45,635 nt of DNA from a virus, in the IMG/VR virus record IMGVR_UViG_3300025736_000050, positions 1-45,635 of that record; one strand, written 5' to 3'. The notes under the pieces were generated by a model. That model was given only the letters and a program-made list of their open reading frames with translations, was not told where the DNA came from and searched no databases. Both the position numbers and the translations under genes were made by a program. Shown here piece by piece: positions 22,858-32,359 of the stretch (its first letter is position 1; each line of letters starts with the position of its first letter).

Positions 22858-24590
22858 CCTATTTGTCCTCCAAGTTGTCCCATTAACTGAGCTATCCCCG
22901 GTTCGTTCTGAGGCATCTGCTGACCAAACTGCTGTTGGTACTGGCTAAATGGCATTGATTGTGGCTGTTGTGGCATAGGGACAAGAGAGTCGATATCCCA
23001 GTCACTATTGAGTCTCGATAGATATTGCCGGTACAATACTCTAGGGTCAACAACCCCCATCTGGACACCCGGCATTGTCTGTGCCAGAATCATGTTCGCC
23101 TCTTCCGTTCTCTGCTGCTGATTTTTAGCCCTCATCGAGTCCAGTGAGATTTTGAACCGATAATCACCTCTCAGGTCTGCTCCCTTAAACTCCACTACTA
23201 CCTGATTACCCATCGCGTCGTATGTCTGAATCTGTTGGGGTTCGTCCCAGAACTCAAATATCAATTCTGACCAGTTCTTGAATATCTCGATATATACGTC
23301 ACGGATAACCTTCAGCCTCGGAGTCAGTGACATATCGAAACCGCCCTCAGCTACCTGTGTCTCATATTTCGTATGCCTACCGGGGGCCATCTGACCTCTC
23401 TGGTGCGGGCCTACTCCCAGACCGAACTCTTGAATCTCAGACTTACACAACTGCAACTGGGCAGTCATGTCAGGCATCTGATGTGGAGTGAACTGTTGGA
23501 TAAATCTTGTCGGGTCGCCGTTAATCCCTATCAACGCCATAGCCTCATCTGAGGTCATCGAGGCCAGTGCCTTCTCGAAGTTCTCCATATCCGTTTCATC
23601 TTCCAGCATGTTCTTATCGTAGAACCCCTTTGACTTCTGGAGATTTCTCAATATGACTTGAGCCGTTCTTATATCGTTTATCTCTTTGGCATTATCTTCT
23701 TGGAAGTTGAAATCAGAAGTGCCCCAGAACATTCGGCTGTTTCGATTGAATATGATAGAGTGAAGGGGCAGTCGGTCTATCCGAATCATTATCTCGTCAA
23801 CATCGTCTGCCATTGCGAAACCATAGTTTTCATTATAGCTTGTTCGCTTACTATCCTTGTAATTATAGAAGTCCTGTAATATGACATGCTCAAGATCGAC
23901 ATCACGATTAAAACTACCGGCCATTCCAACTGTTGTATCTGCAATGTTGACATCTGGTTTGAGCTTGGCCCGATGTTTCTTCATGTATTTTTCATCTGCT
24001 TTTACATCGTCAATGTGTCTGATATATCTATGCCAGAATCCAGAGCAGTCGGCCTCTCTGATTGTACCTGAAGGAACCAAAATGTCTGACGGATGCGCTC
24101 GAAGTGTCCAAGGCATATTATCCTGGATATTCTCATGGTATTCGATTCTATGATACTTATCATCATACCGGGAGTCGTCAATTCCTTCATTGGCAGTTGA
24201 ATAAGATGTTCCATACTGACTGCCATAACCATCAAGCAAAAAACCAGTACCCAAAGTTATAGCGTCCTGAACAGCATCCTGCATCTGGTCAGCTATTTTC
24301 ATATTCCTAGCCAGTTGATTTAACTGTGCCGCTATCACGCGGGCCGCTGGGATAAGCTCAGGTTGGTTAGTGGATAGTTCAAGCATCGGCGTAGCACCTG
24401 TCAGGGAGGCCATCTGTCTTTGTGCGTCTGATACTAACACCGGGACACAAAGTATCCCCTCTTCGTTAGGATACTTTGCCATCCAGTAATCTTCGTACTC
24501 ACGCCAGTCGGCATCTTTATACAGAGACTCGCGATAGTCCATCGCAGCCTTCTGCCTGGCTTTTAAGTCTGATAAATCCTTAACTTTCAT
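22854..24590 (-). CDS. portal protein
   Basis: The 578-residue protein follows the large terminase (with one small gene between them) and precedes the capsid cluster, the expected portal position. Residues 50-130 (VSDAQRQMASLTGATPMLELS, ARVIAAQLNQLARNMK, DAITLGTGFLLDGYGSQYG) match the early region of portal proteins. A C-terminal Gln/Met/Pro-rich tail lies beyond the helical stem and crown region. It would form the dodecameric ring through which DNA is packaged and ejected. Confidence 0.85.
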   Translation of the reverse strand: MKVKDLSDLKARQKAAMDYRESLYKDADWREYEDYWMAKYPNEEGILCVPVLVSDAQRQMASLTGATPMLELSTNQPELIPAARVIAAQLNQLARNMKIADQMQDAVQDAITLGTGFLLDGYGSQYGTSYSTANEGIDDSRYDDKYHRIEYHENIQDNMPWTLRAHPSDILVPSGTIREADCSGFWHRYIRHIDDVKADEKYMKKHRAKLKPDVNIADTTVGMAGSFNRDVDLEHVILQDFYNYKDSKRTSYNENYGFAMADDVDEIMIRIDRLPLHSIIFNRNSRMFWGTSDFNFQEDNAKEINDIRTAQVILRNLQKSKGFYDKNMLEDETDMENFEKALASMTSDEAMALIGINGDPTRFIQQFTPHQMPDMTAQLQLCKSEIQEFGLGVGPHQRGQMAPGRHTKYETQVAEGGFDMSLTPRLKVIRDVYIEIFKNWSELIFEFWDEPQQIQTYDAMGNQVVVEFKGADLRGDYRFKISLDSMRAKNQQQRTEEANMILAQTMPGVQMGVVDPRVLYRQYLSRLNSDWDIDSLVPMPQQPQSMPFSQYQQQFGQQMPQNEPGIAQLMGQLGGQIG

Positions 24591-24593
24591 TTG

Positions 24594-25181
24594 TTACCAT
24601 CCTGATATTGAAAAGCCCAGACCGATACCTGCACCCAATGTACCTAACATATTTACAGCTATCATTCCTCTGCCTTCCCAGTCCAAAGATAGCATTGCTC
24701 TTCCGTTATCGCTGGCTGCATCTTCAAGGTCGATTGTGTGATTGTAATCTTCAGTCAGATTAAGGAAGTCTGCGTAACGACCAGAAGCGATAGTATAGCC
24801 ACCGTAGGTACTCAAGCCTTCATCATCTTTGAAGAATTTATACCCCCCAGCCGTACCGGAAACAGTGCATACTCTTTCAAGGTTATTCTCTCTGCCACGG
24901 AAAGCATCTACCTGGAATTTGAAATTGACATTATTTAATGTCGCCGTCGAATTGGTCGTCAGATACGGAGAAATCTTAATGCCATTTGGTGCATCCTTAC
25001 CCCTCCATAATCTGTCCAATGGGATTGCGTTCCATAGAGTTTCCCTGAGTGCAAAACCTCCATTGCTAAGGATAGAGCCACTTAGCTTAAACGATGGGGC
25101 CGAACCCGTCAGGAGGTTTCGCCTTAAAACTCTCCAGTTATAAACATCTGTTCCTAATATTGCGTGTACTCGTTGACTCAT
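24594..25181 (-). CDS. unrecognised protein between terminase and portal
   Basis: The 195-residue protein is Gly/Ser/Asn-rich and beta-forming, with no signal sequence and a hydrophobic Gly-rich end (GTLGAGIGLGFSISGW). Its start overlaps the terminase stop by 4 bases and its stop precedes the portal start by 3 bases, so it is tightly embedded in the packaging genes. The beta-rich sequence suggests a virion component, but no family was recognised. Confidence 0.55.
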   Translation of the reverse strand: MSQRVHAILGTDVYNWRVLRRNLLTGSAPSFKLSGSILSNGGFALRETLWNAIPLDRLWRGKDAPNGIKISPYLTTNSTATLNNVNFKFQVDAFRGRENNLERVCTVSGTAGGYKFFKDDEGLSTYGGYTIASGRYADFLNLTEDYNHTIDLEDAASDNGRAMLSLDWEGRGMIAVNMLGTLGAGIGLGFSISGW

Positions 25182-26794
25182 GCTACATACTCCTTAACAT
25201 TATCTCGCAAGCGTCTGCCTTGCTTTCTAAATAATTTCTTACCACCACCATAGATTCTGGTGTCTCTGCTTTTAATACTGTCTTTCATTTCCTTCATGGT
25301 GAACTGTGTTCTTGGTTCATATATTTGAACCGGCTCATCCTTCGGTATGATAGGGCCGCGTATAAAGTCCATGATATACCCGCAACTATCTATAATATCT
25401 TTCCACGGCGTATATGGGAAATCTCTCATCTCTTGCATAAGGTCAACATGCTCTGCCTTGAGATGGAACGCGCCTTGCTGATGGTGGGGTTGTAGCCTAA
25501 GAATACGAGCATCTTTATTTCTGTTTTTAGGTTTTAGCGGCTCAATCCTATAGAATACATTTTCCCGCACCATCGCATTGCGCAGAACAAACCGGAGTGT
25601 TTCTTTGTATAGGTTTTCCTCGATGTGCACTTTTGTCAGCTTATACTTTCGCACCATCCGATGTATCAACTCTATCTTGCCTACAGTATCAAGTCTCTGC
25701 CTTATAGCTTCACCGAGCCAGATATGATTGTCCTGGTCAACCCACAAAACTACAAACGAAGTATAACAACTCGACGCAGTTGCTACGTCTGCCATATCCA
25801 TAAGAGCATAGATTCGATAATGATTCTGGTTGCCTTTTTTATCTTGTTGTGGTGGTTGGTTGCCCTGCCAGAAAACATTAAGCTCAGGCGGGAACCCTCT
25901 ATCGGCAGGATTGTACGGACGACATTCCATCTGTGTGAAATACATGAAGTCACCCATCGCCTGCCTTGCCTGTGCAAGATACTCTTCTGTCATCACGGAG
26001 GGCCAGAGAAGATCGCCGTCATCTTTATGTGCTGCCATTTGTAAGAAATTGAATCCGTGTGGACTCTCTTCTGTTTTGAGATGGTTAGACATAATGTGTT
26101 CGGCAAAATCCTTCGGCCCCCAACGATTAACGATGAACTGCACTTCCGTTTTCTTTCCCTTGCGATTTACTGACAATCCTTGCGCGGTAATCTTATACCA
26201 GCCGATTGCCTTTTCCACTTCCTCTGGACGGAGAATAATCATGCCGCCCTCTTTCATATCATCTTTCTTAGCGGCTACTACATCGTCACCTAATATTAAA
26301 TCAAAATGCAATGAAGCTAAATCCGTATTGACACCAGCGGCCATGATAGTTGGTTCTCTATAAACCCTGTCACGATTGACCTCTATCGACGATTTACTCC
26401 ACGCAACTTTGTGCGTATTCTTAGGAATGATATCTGGAACCATTCTTCGTAGCTTTTGATTTCTCTCGAAGTGGTCCTTAATCTCACCCAATGTTTTCTG
26501 GGCATTGTCCTCTGTGTTCTGGACTATAAGTATCCGTATATTAGGATTCTTAATAACTCGCTGTATAGCGTAGGCTACCGTTCCAAAGCAGGTCTTGTAT
26601 ATCCCGCGTGTACCAACGAGAAGTTTTCTGTCTCCACCGTTCTGTATAAAATTACACAATCTTAGATGTGGTTCTGGTTCTGCATCTTCGTACCCAAGGA
26701 TATGCTTACCGAAATAATATAATGACTTCTCACTATTGATAAGGTCTATCTGTCGATGTGCTTCAGTGTAGTTATCAGGGATAGCGTGAATCAT
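25178..26794 (-). CDS. terL-like: terminase large subunit (packaging ATPase/nuclease)
   Basis: The 538-residue protein has an N-terminal ATPase with a slightly unusual P-loop, GTRGIYKT (61-68), and a Walker B segment FDLILGDD (164-171). The C-terminal nuclease-type half has an acidic strand (YALMDMADV) and a later DSCGYIMDFIRG segment. This is the standard layout of the motor that cuts and translocates DNA into the prohead. Its start overlaps the small-terminase stop by 4 bases. The size and order (small terminase, large terminase, portal) are normal. Confidence 0.93.
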   Translation of the reverse strand: MIHAIPDNYTEAHRQIDLINSEKSLYYFGKHILGYEDAEPEPHLRLCNFIQNGGDRKLLVGTRGIYKTCFGTVAYAIQRVIKNPNIRILIVQNTEDNAQKTLGEIKDHFERNQKLRRMVPDIIPKNTHKVAWSKSSIEVNRDRVYREPTIMAAGVNTDLASLHFDLILGDDVVAAKKDDMKEGGMIILRPEEVEKAIGWYKITAQGLSVNRKGKKTEVQFIVNRWGPKDFAEHIMSNHLKTEESPHGFNFLQMAAHKDDGDLLWPSVMTEEYLAQARQAMGDFMYFTQMECRPYNPADRGFPPELNVFWQGNQPPQQDKKGNQNHYRIYALMDMADVATASSCYTSFVVLWVDQDNHIWLGEAIRQRLDTVGKIELIHRMVRKYKLTKVHIEENLYKETLRFVLRNAMVRENVFYRIEPLKPKNRNKDARILRLQPHHQQGAFHLKAEHVDLMQEMRDFPYTPWKDIIDSCGYIMDFIRGPIIPKDEPVQIYEPRTQFTMKEMKDSIKSRDTRIYGGGKKLFRKQGRRLRDNVKEYVA

Positions 26795-27222
26795 TCTGTT
26801 TGCGCCTCCGCTGCCTTTATCTCTTCCAAGACTTTAGCTTGGTCGCCTTCCGGTACAACATCAACAACCTTAGCTTCGACCAGTACCCTTTGCTTGTCTA
26901 CGGTATGTAATAGCTCCTTGAAGATATTTGCGTATTGCTGTGGCCATAGTTTCATTAAGTGATTCTGTCCGCGTAGTTGAATTGCCGGGTCGTTAGACAT
27001 TATCCAGCCGACAGCGTTCATTACGATTTTGTTTCTTACTATATCTTTATCAGGATTCTTTTTTAACTGGGCAAGTTCTTTAAGAAGAGGCATGAAAAAC
27101 TCAATTGCCTTCAGTGGAACTTCTGCCTTCACAGCTATAGCCCTTGCCTTTGAACCGTTATAAGCCAAAGCCAATATCGTTTCGTGCAAGTCTTCTTCTG
27201 GTTGTGTCTTTTTCTTTGCCAT
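26791..27222 (-). CDS. terminase small subunit-like protein
   Basis: From the ATG at 27220-27222 (MAKKKTQPEED) the protein has 143 residues; a TTG four codons earlier is an alternative. It is Lys-rich and helical, with an N-terminal helix-turn-helix-like part (LAYNGSKARAIAVKAEVPLKAIEFF) and an acidic C-terminus, as in DNA-recognising small terminase subunits. The call rests on position immediately before the large subunit plus this layout. Confidence 0.7.
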   Translation of the reverse strand: MAKKKTQPEEDLHETILALAYNGSKARAIAVKAEVPLKAIEFFMPLLKELAQLKKNPDKDIVRNKIVMNAVGWIMSNDPAIQLRGQNHLMKLWPQQYANIFKELLHTVDKQRVLVEAKVVDVVPEGDQAKVLEEIKAAEAQTE

Positions 27223-27261
27223 ATTACTCTGCAAAATAACTATGTGGTCCGTATAAAATGT

Positions 27262-29244
27262 TTATTCTTTAGGTGCTAAGACTTTAATGTTTGATATTTC
27301 CCCGTAACCGTCTACTGTAGCACCTGTGTCGTCAGTTTCTAAGGATACCTCGATATATAACAGAGTGCCCGGTTCAAGCTCATCACCAGTCGCATTACCA
27401 TCAATCGTAAAGTCATGGTCTGCAAAGGCTACTACCGCCTTAATATCCATTGGTGTTGTGGTACATATATCAGTAGCATCCAAACCTGCATCAACTACTC
27501 GTTTAACTACTACATCAAGCAATGATTCAGCGTTTCGAGCAACATGAACCTGAGCACGTATCCGTATTGTGAGGTCAAGCTGTGTTCGATAATTTGGTGG
27601 GACTCTGTAATAAAACGCTAAAGTTTCAGTCGCACTTGCTGTTGCTCCACCATTTGTAGTTGTGCCTACAATCGTACTACCAGCCGCAGCAGCCAGGCCG
27701 AGAGTTGTTTCATCAGGGGTGTCGGGTAGGGTGGTTTTCATTGCTGCAACCTGCATAGCTTTATTTAATGGAATGACCTCTGACGATAAACCATAAATAC
27801 TAACCGTACCATCAATCATCCTCATGCCTTCCAAGGTAACGTCTTTCCCGGTTGTATCATCTACTATATCAGCAGAAGCAGTAGAACCTAACGCATAAGC
27901 CACATCACGCACAACAGTACCTTTTAAGTCTCCACTACCAGGGCCACGGAACCACATAGGATTCACTGCGTGCCCAGTGATATAACCGTTTGTAATCTTG
28001 TTATCATGGCCAGAAGCGTTAGTCATTTTCACTACCATACCATAACCAGACACTTCATCGGCTCCCCCGTTACCGGACCCGTTTTGGCCAAAAATACTAA
28101 AGTTTGTAATCTTACAATTTATAATACTGTCCAGATAAATTCCATATTGATTAGCTAATTCTCGACCGTAACAAAGAACAATTATCCCGTTAACCGTACA
28201 GTGAGACCCGTTCAGTTTAAGACCAAACAATCCATTATCATAAACATATGACTGCATCAATTGTAAGCCGTCGCAACTAACCATATCAATCCCTATCCCA
28301 TCATTATATGCTGAAAAATGATTGCTTACATAACATTGTGCGCCATGATTTATATATAATCCTGTGCCGTAGCAGACTTCTGTTATCGAATTATTAAGCT
28401 TCAATCCCCAAGGATAGCTAAAATACATACCATATTCTTTACAATGTATGCACATTACATGGTCTATGTGAATGTCATAAATGCTGCCACCACCAGTTGA
28501 CTTGTCGATATAGATACCGCTTCCAGAAGCCATATTATTAAAGTTACCGTCAATGGTAAACTCAGCTAAAGTTATCCAGCCGATAGATTGTGCACCAGAT
28601 ATGATACATTGCATTACATTACAATCAGCCCCAGCCGTAGGCCGAATCGACGTGCTACTTGTACCAGCCCCGACTAGTGCAACATTATTACCACTTGTTG
28701 CATCCGCCCGGTAAAAGTCTATCGGTGCTGCCACATTAAAATAACCACTCGAAAGCTGAACCTTACCACCTGGAGTAGTGGCCGCAGCCGCTATGATTGC
28801 AGCATTTATCTGAACCTCATCAGCCGTGCCGTCACAGACATAATCAGCGTTTGATTTAAGATATAAGGGGGCATCAGAAGCTGCAACTTCGACACACAAA
28901 TTACCGGAATAATATCGCCCAGTATCTGTGCAGGTTATTCCTAGCAAAGAATAAGTAGTTGCTGTAATTGTTGGTGTAGTAGATAAAACAGCCGAATCGC
29001 GATGTTTATGTAAAGCAACCACACCCACATAATCCGTATCCATTGTTAAAGCATCGGTATATGTTCCTGGAGTCAATATCAACCATCGCCAATTTGTAGC
29101 CGACAATGCACCCATATTGCCATCACGACCGGACGACTTGAGCCAATCATACTTCGTCTGTAAATCGTCATCTGATGTGATTGTAAGGGAATTTTCACCC
29201 TCAATAAACGGTTTACCTTTTCTATACCTGCCTCTAGTACTCAT
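27262..29244 (-). CDS. tail spike with right-handed beta-helix
   Basis: The 660-residue protein has a short N-terminal part likely to attach to the tail. It then has a long series of short strands with recurrent Gly-Asn/Asp turns (SIYDIHIDHVMCIHCKEYGM, GLKLNNSITEVC, GIGIDMVSCDGL), typical of pectate-lyase-like beta-helices. The C-terminal 120 residues look like a separate beta domain. Such proteins bind and often cleave host surface polysaccharide. No catalytic acids can be assigned from sequence alone. It lies upstream of the terminase genes. Confidence 0.75.
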   Translation of the reverse strand: MSTRGRYRKGKPFIEGENSLTITSDDDLQTKYDWLKSSGRDGNMGALSATNWRWLILTPGTYTDALTMDTDYVGVVALHKHRDSAVLSTTPTITATTYSLLGITCTDTGRYYSGNLCVEVAASDAPLYLKSNADYVCDGTADEVQINAAIIAAAATTPGGKVQLSSGYFNVAAPIDFYRADATSGNNVALVGAGTSSTSIRPTAGADCNVMQCIISGAQSIGWITLAEFTIDGNFNNMASGSGIYIDKSTGGGSIYDIHIDHVMCIHCKEYGMYFSYPWGLKLNNSITEVCYGTGLYINHGAQCYVSNHFSAYNDGIGIDMVSCDGLQLMQSYVYDNGLFGLKLNGSHCTVNGIIVLCYGRELANQYGIYLDSIINCKITNFSIFGQNGSGNGGADEVSGYGMVVKMTNASGHDNKITNGYITGHAVNPMWFRGPGSGDLKGTVVRDVAYALGSTASADIVDDTTGKDVTLEGMRMIDGTVSIYGLSSEVIPLNKAMQVAAMKTTLPDTPDETTLGLAAAAGSTIVGTTTNGGATASATETLAFYYRVPPNYRTQLDLTIRIRAQVHVARNAESLLDVVVKRVVDAGLDATDICTTTPMDIKAVVAFADHDFTIDGNATGDELEPGTLLYIEVSLETDDTGATVDGYGEISNIKVLAPKE

Positions 29245-29250
29245 ATCTAA

Positions 29251-29832
29251 TTATCCTTCATATTCATGTAGTCCAATAAAAAAACTGGCGGTCGCGTTAT
29301 CTGTTGCACATTTGATCATTGCAGATACAGCATGTACTCCCCATTGGAGTCTTGGCATCTGTATAGGTATTGGAACTCCACCGGCCTTAGAGCCAGCTGG
29401 ATTATTATTTACCATTATAGTTGTATATTGTTCTGCCGTTAAAGCATTTGCTATAGTTTGAGCACCTGATAACCAAACCACTCTAATTAAATATGGCGTA
29501 TCAACACTCAAGTTAGTGATAAATATTCTGTGTAAATCATAATAAACTCCATCACCAATAGCAGAAGCGTCACCAAGTCCGATTAACTTAGCATAATCAC
29601 TGGCCACAGCACTAAAAATCCCGTCACCAGATATAGCTACGTATGGATTTAAGGTATCTTCTAATGCCCAGTCTGTACCAGATTGATCAGCAGATATTCC
29701 GAACCACCGTTCGACAGAATGAAAATGAGTTTCAATTTCATGGACTCGATAAGCCAAAGAATTATGTGTACCCAGCAAACCTTTGGTTGCCTGGTTATCT
29801 ATCTTGGGATTGTTACGCGGATATCGACTCAC
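29251..29832 (-). CDS. putative tail-associated protein
   Basis: The 193-residue protein begins MSRYPRNNPKIDNQATKGLL. It has a helical segment, then a Gly/Ser-rich beta-type C-terminal part (AGGVPIPIQMPRLQWGVHAV). It precedes the tail spike by a few bases and its start overlaps the stop of the 100-residue gene. It may be a receptor-binding adaptor or attachment protein, but the family is unrecognised. Confidence 0.5.
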   Translation of the reverse strand: MSRYPRNNPKIDNQATKGLLGTHNSLAYRVHEIETHFHSVERWFGISADQSGTDWALEDTLNPYVAISGDGIFSAVASDYAKLIGLGDASAIGDGVYYDLHRIFITNLSVDTPYLIRVVWLSGAQTIANALTAEQYTTIMVNNNPAGSKAGGVPIPIQMPRLQWGVHAVSAMIKCATDNATASFFIGLHEYEG

Positions 29833-30131
29833 TTAACTCTCTCCAGTAGCCGGTCAACCTTCTCATCCATTCTGCAAATCTGAGCCCGAACCAGTTTCAT
29901 ATCCCTTTCCATCGCCTTCATACACTCATGGTATTGCTTCTCGTCCACCTTCTTAGCCAACTCGCACTGAACATAATCCTTGTTCTCAGAAAAAGTCTTA
30001 TTAGCGTATGTGATGTGTTTAGTTACAGTTGTACTTAAACTACCCCACGCCACGGCCATACCGACAACTGATATCAAAACTAGGATAGTCAACGCTGTAA
30101 TCTTGAAACTTCCGTTTGTTGGCTGTGCCAT
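29829..30131 (-). CDS. small membrane-anchored coiled-coil protein
   Basis: The 100-residue protein has an N-terminal membrane segment (ITALTILVLISVVGMAVAW, about 12-30). A soluble Lys/Glu-rich coiled coil with several Cys residues follows. This one-span topology fits a holin/spanin-type or membrane-sensor protein. It heads the late packaging-tail operon. No clear endolysin was found nearby, so a lysis role is only a possibility. Confidence 0.55.
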   Translation of the reverse strand: MAQPTNGSFKITALTILVLISVVGMAVAWGSLSTTVTKHITYANKTFSENKDYVQCELAKKVDEKQYHECMKAMERDMKLVRAQICRMDEKVDRLLERVK

Positions 30132-30312
30132 GTGTGGTCATGCCTCATCCTTTGAAGTTGTGTATATTCTCTAAATTAACATATTAGCTATATTAACATT
30201 GACTATTTTTCCTATCTTGTCAAATTAACCAAATAATTATTTTACCCGACAAAACAAACAGATATGTATAAACGTCTTACAGATATGAACTTACAGAAAT
30301 GACCGACCGTAA
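30132..30312. other. intergenic region with ACAGATATG-type repeats
   Basis: No gene is seen. ACAGATATG occurs at 30258-30266 and 30279-30287, and ACAGAAATG at 30293-30301. The first two are 21 bp apart, about two helical turns. They lie between a strong minus-strand terminator (30315-30344) and the start of the late packaging genes, so they could be operator or activator sites for a late promoter. A TTGACA lies on the minus strand at 30218-30223 but lacks a good -10 box at the normal spacing. Confidence 0.35.
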
Positions 30313-30314
30313 AT

Positions 30315-30344
30315 AAAAAAATGGCAAGACCGAAGCCCTGCCAT
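30315..30344 (-). terminator. strong Rho-independent terminator
   Basis: On the minus strand, AUGGCAGGGC, a UUCG loop and GUCUUGCCAU form a 10-bp stem with G-U pairs. A run of seven U residues, broken by one A, follows. It would end transcripts of the small genes at 30386-31274 and separate them from the late operon. Confidence 0.85.
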
Positions 30345-30385
30345 AATCTTCTCTAAATTGTTGTGAATAAAAAAATTAGCTCATG

Positions 30386-31093
30386 TTAGCGTATCACAAT
30401 GTCAAAGTTCGTTTCCCTTGTCCCATTCCCCATAAAGAGTTTGAAATGGCCCATACGCACGAATCTCACAATACGCTTCAGTTTGGCATCCGGCGACAAA
30501 GCTCTTATGTTTTCAGTAGCCTTATATATCTTATCCATCTCTTCAAGGGTCAACTGAGGACCCATCGGAAGACCATTCTCTTCGTAGCCCTCCCTCATAC
30601 AGGCTGGAAAGAAATTCGACACCTCTTCAGAGATGCCAAAAGGCTTATTATCCGAGCCCAGAACCTCACCAGAGCCAATACCACCCTCCCCACACTTCAC
30701 GTACCGATAAGTGCCAAAGGCAGTCTCAGTCTTATCGCCCAGAGTAGGCTTGATAGTGATCTTAGCGTGATTCTTCTGCCAGGCCAACGCCTTCTCCACC
30801 TCTTCCGGGGTGATATCAGTGGTAGGTCCCCGTTCAACCTCCGCAGTATCGTCTTCAAAGATTGCTGCGTAATGAGGATTCCACATATCCTTCGGAACTG
30901 AAATGTCAAGACCTTTGGCCGGACCAAAATCATATTTCAGAAAAGGGTTTACAGATGCCAATTTCCCAAATACCGCATCGTGAATAGCCTTCTGATTATC
31001 CGGAAGGTCCATAATGCCGTTCAGAACACGATTCAAAGCCGCTGCCGAATGCTTAATACTCTCAACAAAAGGGACGCAGCAGTACCTCAACAC
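30386..31093 (-). CDS. unrecognised acidic protein
   Basis: The frame can start as early as a GTG at 31093 (235 residues), overlapping the preceding gene. An ATG at 31012 beginning MDLPDNQKAIHD (208 residues) is another option. Neither has a strong ribosome site, so the start is uncertain. The product is soluble, acidic and helical, with a short Gly-rich segment (GEGGIGSGEVLG), and ends FKLFMGNGTRETNFDIVIR. No family was recognised. It is followed by a strong terminator. Confidence 0.6.
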   Translation of the reverse strand: MLRYCCVPFVESIKHSAAALNRVLNGIMDLPDNQKAIHDAVFGKLASVNPFLKYDFGPAKGLDISVPKDMWNPHYAAIFEDDTAEVERGPTTDITPEEVEKALAWQKNHAKITIKPTLGDKTETAFGTYRYVKCGEGGIGSGEVLGSDNKPFGISEEVSNFFPACMREGYEENGLPMGPQLTLEEMDKIYKATENIRALSPDAKLKRIVRFVRMGHFKLFMGNGTRETNFDIVIR

Positions 31094-31238
31094 CAGCCGC
31101 GTCTAAGTCAATGCTAGTGCGAGAACCAAGAAGCACCAACCCACTCTCGCGGTCAGTAGCCAATAATAGCCCCTCATCCAATATCTTCTCACCGTCATGT
31201 ATCACATACTCAAATACAATCTTCTTGACTTCTTCCAT
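31062..31238 (-). CDS. small protein of unknown function
   Basis: From the ATG at 31236-31238 (MEEVKKIVFEYVIHDG) the protein has 58 residues; a longer frame from 31274 is less likely. It looks like one compact alpha/beta domain with acidic residues. Its end overlaps the possible start of the 235-residue gene. Position suggests an early gene. Confidence 0.5.
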   Translation of the reverse strand: MEEVKKIVFEYVIHDGEKILDEGLLLATDRESGLVLLGSRTSIDLDAAGVEVLLRPFC

Positions 31239-31305
31239 GATAATACCTAATTCCTTTCTAAAAGTAAATTCCAATAAACATATCTAAACCGAGTTCTTAT
31301 CTCAT

Positions 31306-31334
31306 ATTATACTAATGAGAGTATTTAAGATACT
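31306..31334 (-). promoter_or_regulatory. TATAAT box with adjacent 5-bp palindrome
   Basis: On the minus strand a perfect TATAAT lies at 31306-31311, and AGTAT-N5-ATACT (31320-31334) lies just upstream. No good -35 box is seen at the usual spacing. The palindrome would overlap it and could be an operator for the gene beginning at 31238. Confidence 0.35.
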
Positions 31335-31399
31335 GGCTTAATTGTAATTCAAAGATCAGTAAAATGCTTCTGCTCGTATTGCCCCAGTATAGCCGTAGT

Positions 31400-31543
31400 T
31401 TAACAATGAGACCGGCCAGCTTCCAGATAAATGGAACTCGTACCGCTGGTTTCTTCCGAGGGGTTGAACATAGAATTTTTAGAGAATCCGCCCAGTATGT
31501 AACAATTCTCTTGGATTAACTCTTCTTTAATTGTAACCGTCAT
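31400..31543 (-). CDS. 47-residue small protein
   Basis: An ATG at 31541-31543 follows AGGATAG at good spacing and gives MTVTIKEELIQENCYILGG and a Ser/Thr-rich C-terminal half ending RSHC. A longer frame reading upstream to 31645 passes through a terminator-like hairpin and is unlikely. The gene lies directly after that hairpin. Function is unknown; two cysteines, Ser/Thr richness and a short acidic leader are all that can be noted. Confidence 0.45.
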   Translation of the reverse strand: MTVTIKEELIQENCYILGGFSKNSMFNPSEETSGTSSIYLEAGRSHC

Positions 31544-31555
31544 TTTAACTATCCT

Positions 31556-31596
31556 AAAAAAACGTGAACCAATGTAAAATTTGGTTACAATCTCAC
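31556..31596 (-). terminator. bulged terminator-like hairpin, family member 1
   Basis: On the minus strand an outer stem GUGA/UCAC, a 7-nt left bulge, an inner 5-bp stem ACCAA/UUGGU and an 8-nt loop are followed by seven U residues. The architecture matches the hairpins at 31657, 33879 and 34772. It sits just before the 47-residue gene, so it may act as an attenuator. Confidence 0.6.
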
Positions 31597-31656
31597 ACCA
31601 GCTCACGTCACTAATTAAATATACCCCATAGATTTCATAATGCAAATTTTATTTCT

Positions 31657-31710
31657 AAAAAAAAAAAGACCCCACACCAGTTCACGAGTACCGGATTATG
31701 TCGTAGGGTC
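31657..31710 (-). terminator. bulged terminator hairpin, family member 2
   Basis: On the minus strand the order is: 8-bp outer stem (GACCCUAC with GUGGGGUC, one G-U), 8-nt left bulge, 5-bp inner stem (CCGGU/ACUGG), 8-nt loop, one unpaired U, then eleven U residues. No minus-strand gene lies just upstream, so it may end a short non-coding transcript from the control region. Confidence 0.7.
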
Positions 31711-32359
31711 CCACTCATGTACATATCTTAACCTCTATCCTTAGACTGTCAATGACATTTCTGAAAGTGATTGGAAAGTAGATACATTAAAAAAACCCCC
31801 TTAATGGGTGTGAAAATCAGGATTATTCACTGTCAGAGAAAGTAGATCGAAAGTAGGAAGCCTTTTGGTTAGAGAAATTAGTGGTTTCTATTCCCATTCT
31901 ATTCCCAATATGTCCTAACTCTCACATAATAAAACTCTTATAACTATTCAACCACTTGACGGTAGGTGTTTTTAATAGAGAAATTAGAGGTTAAGTAACA
32001 CGTATATGCCGCAGGGGGGCCGGGGGGGTTGCACCGGGGGGCCGTTAATTCCTTCTGATAGGCGGTAGGGGGTATAATGAGCCTTATTGAGCCTTATTGC
32101 GTCTTAACTCAACTATAGAACGTGAGAACAGCGACAACACGCTCAGAACCTAGCTAACATAAGGACTTACAACACTAATATCAGACTAGTTGATATGACA
32201 ATACATTGATTGCTTGCCAGCATAAGCCCATTGATTGCTGTTACTCAACCTTGCTTGCCTGCTGTTAAGTAGTAACTCTCTGTCTTCACCTGTCCATCGG
32301 TGTATATCTATATCGTCCCTTCTAACAATCAATAGCATTATACATATATCTCAATAGAT

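Noticed and set aside
31790-31812. Short GC stem followed by T run on the minus strand
   Set aside because: Only four or so pairs with an imperfect loop; too weak to call a terminator.
32074-32079. TATAAT after the G-rich block as a promoter
   Set aside because: No plausible -35 box or activator site lies at the right distance.
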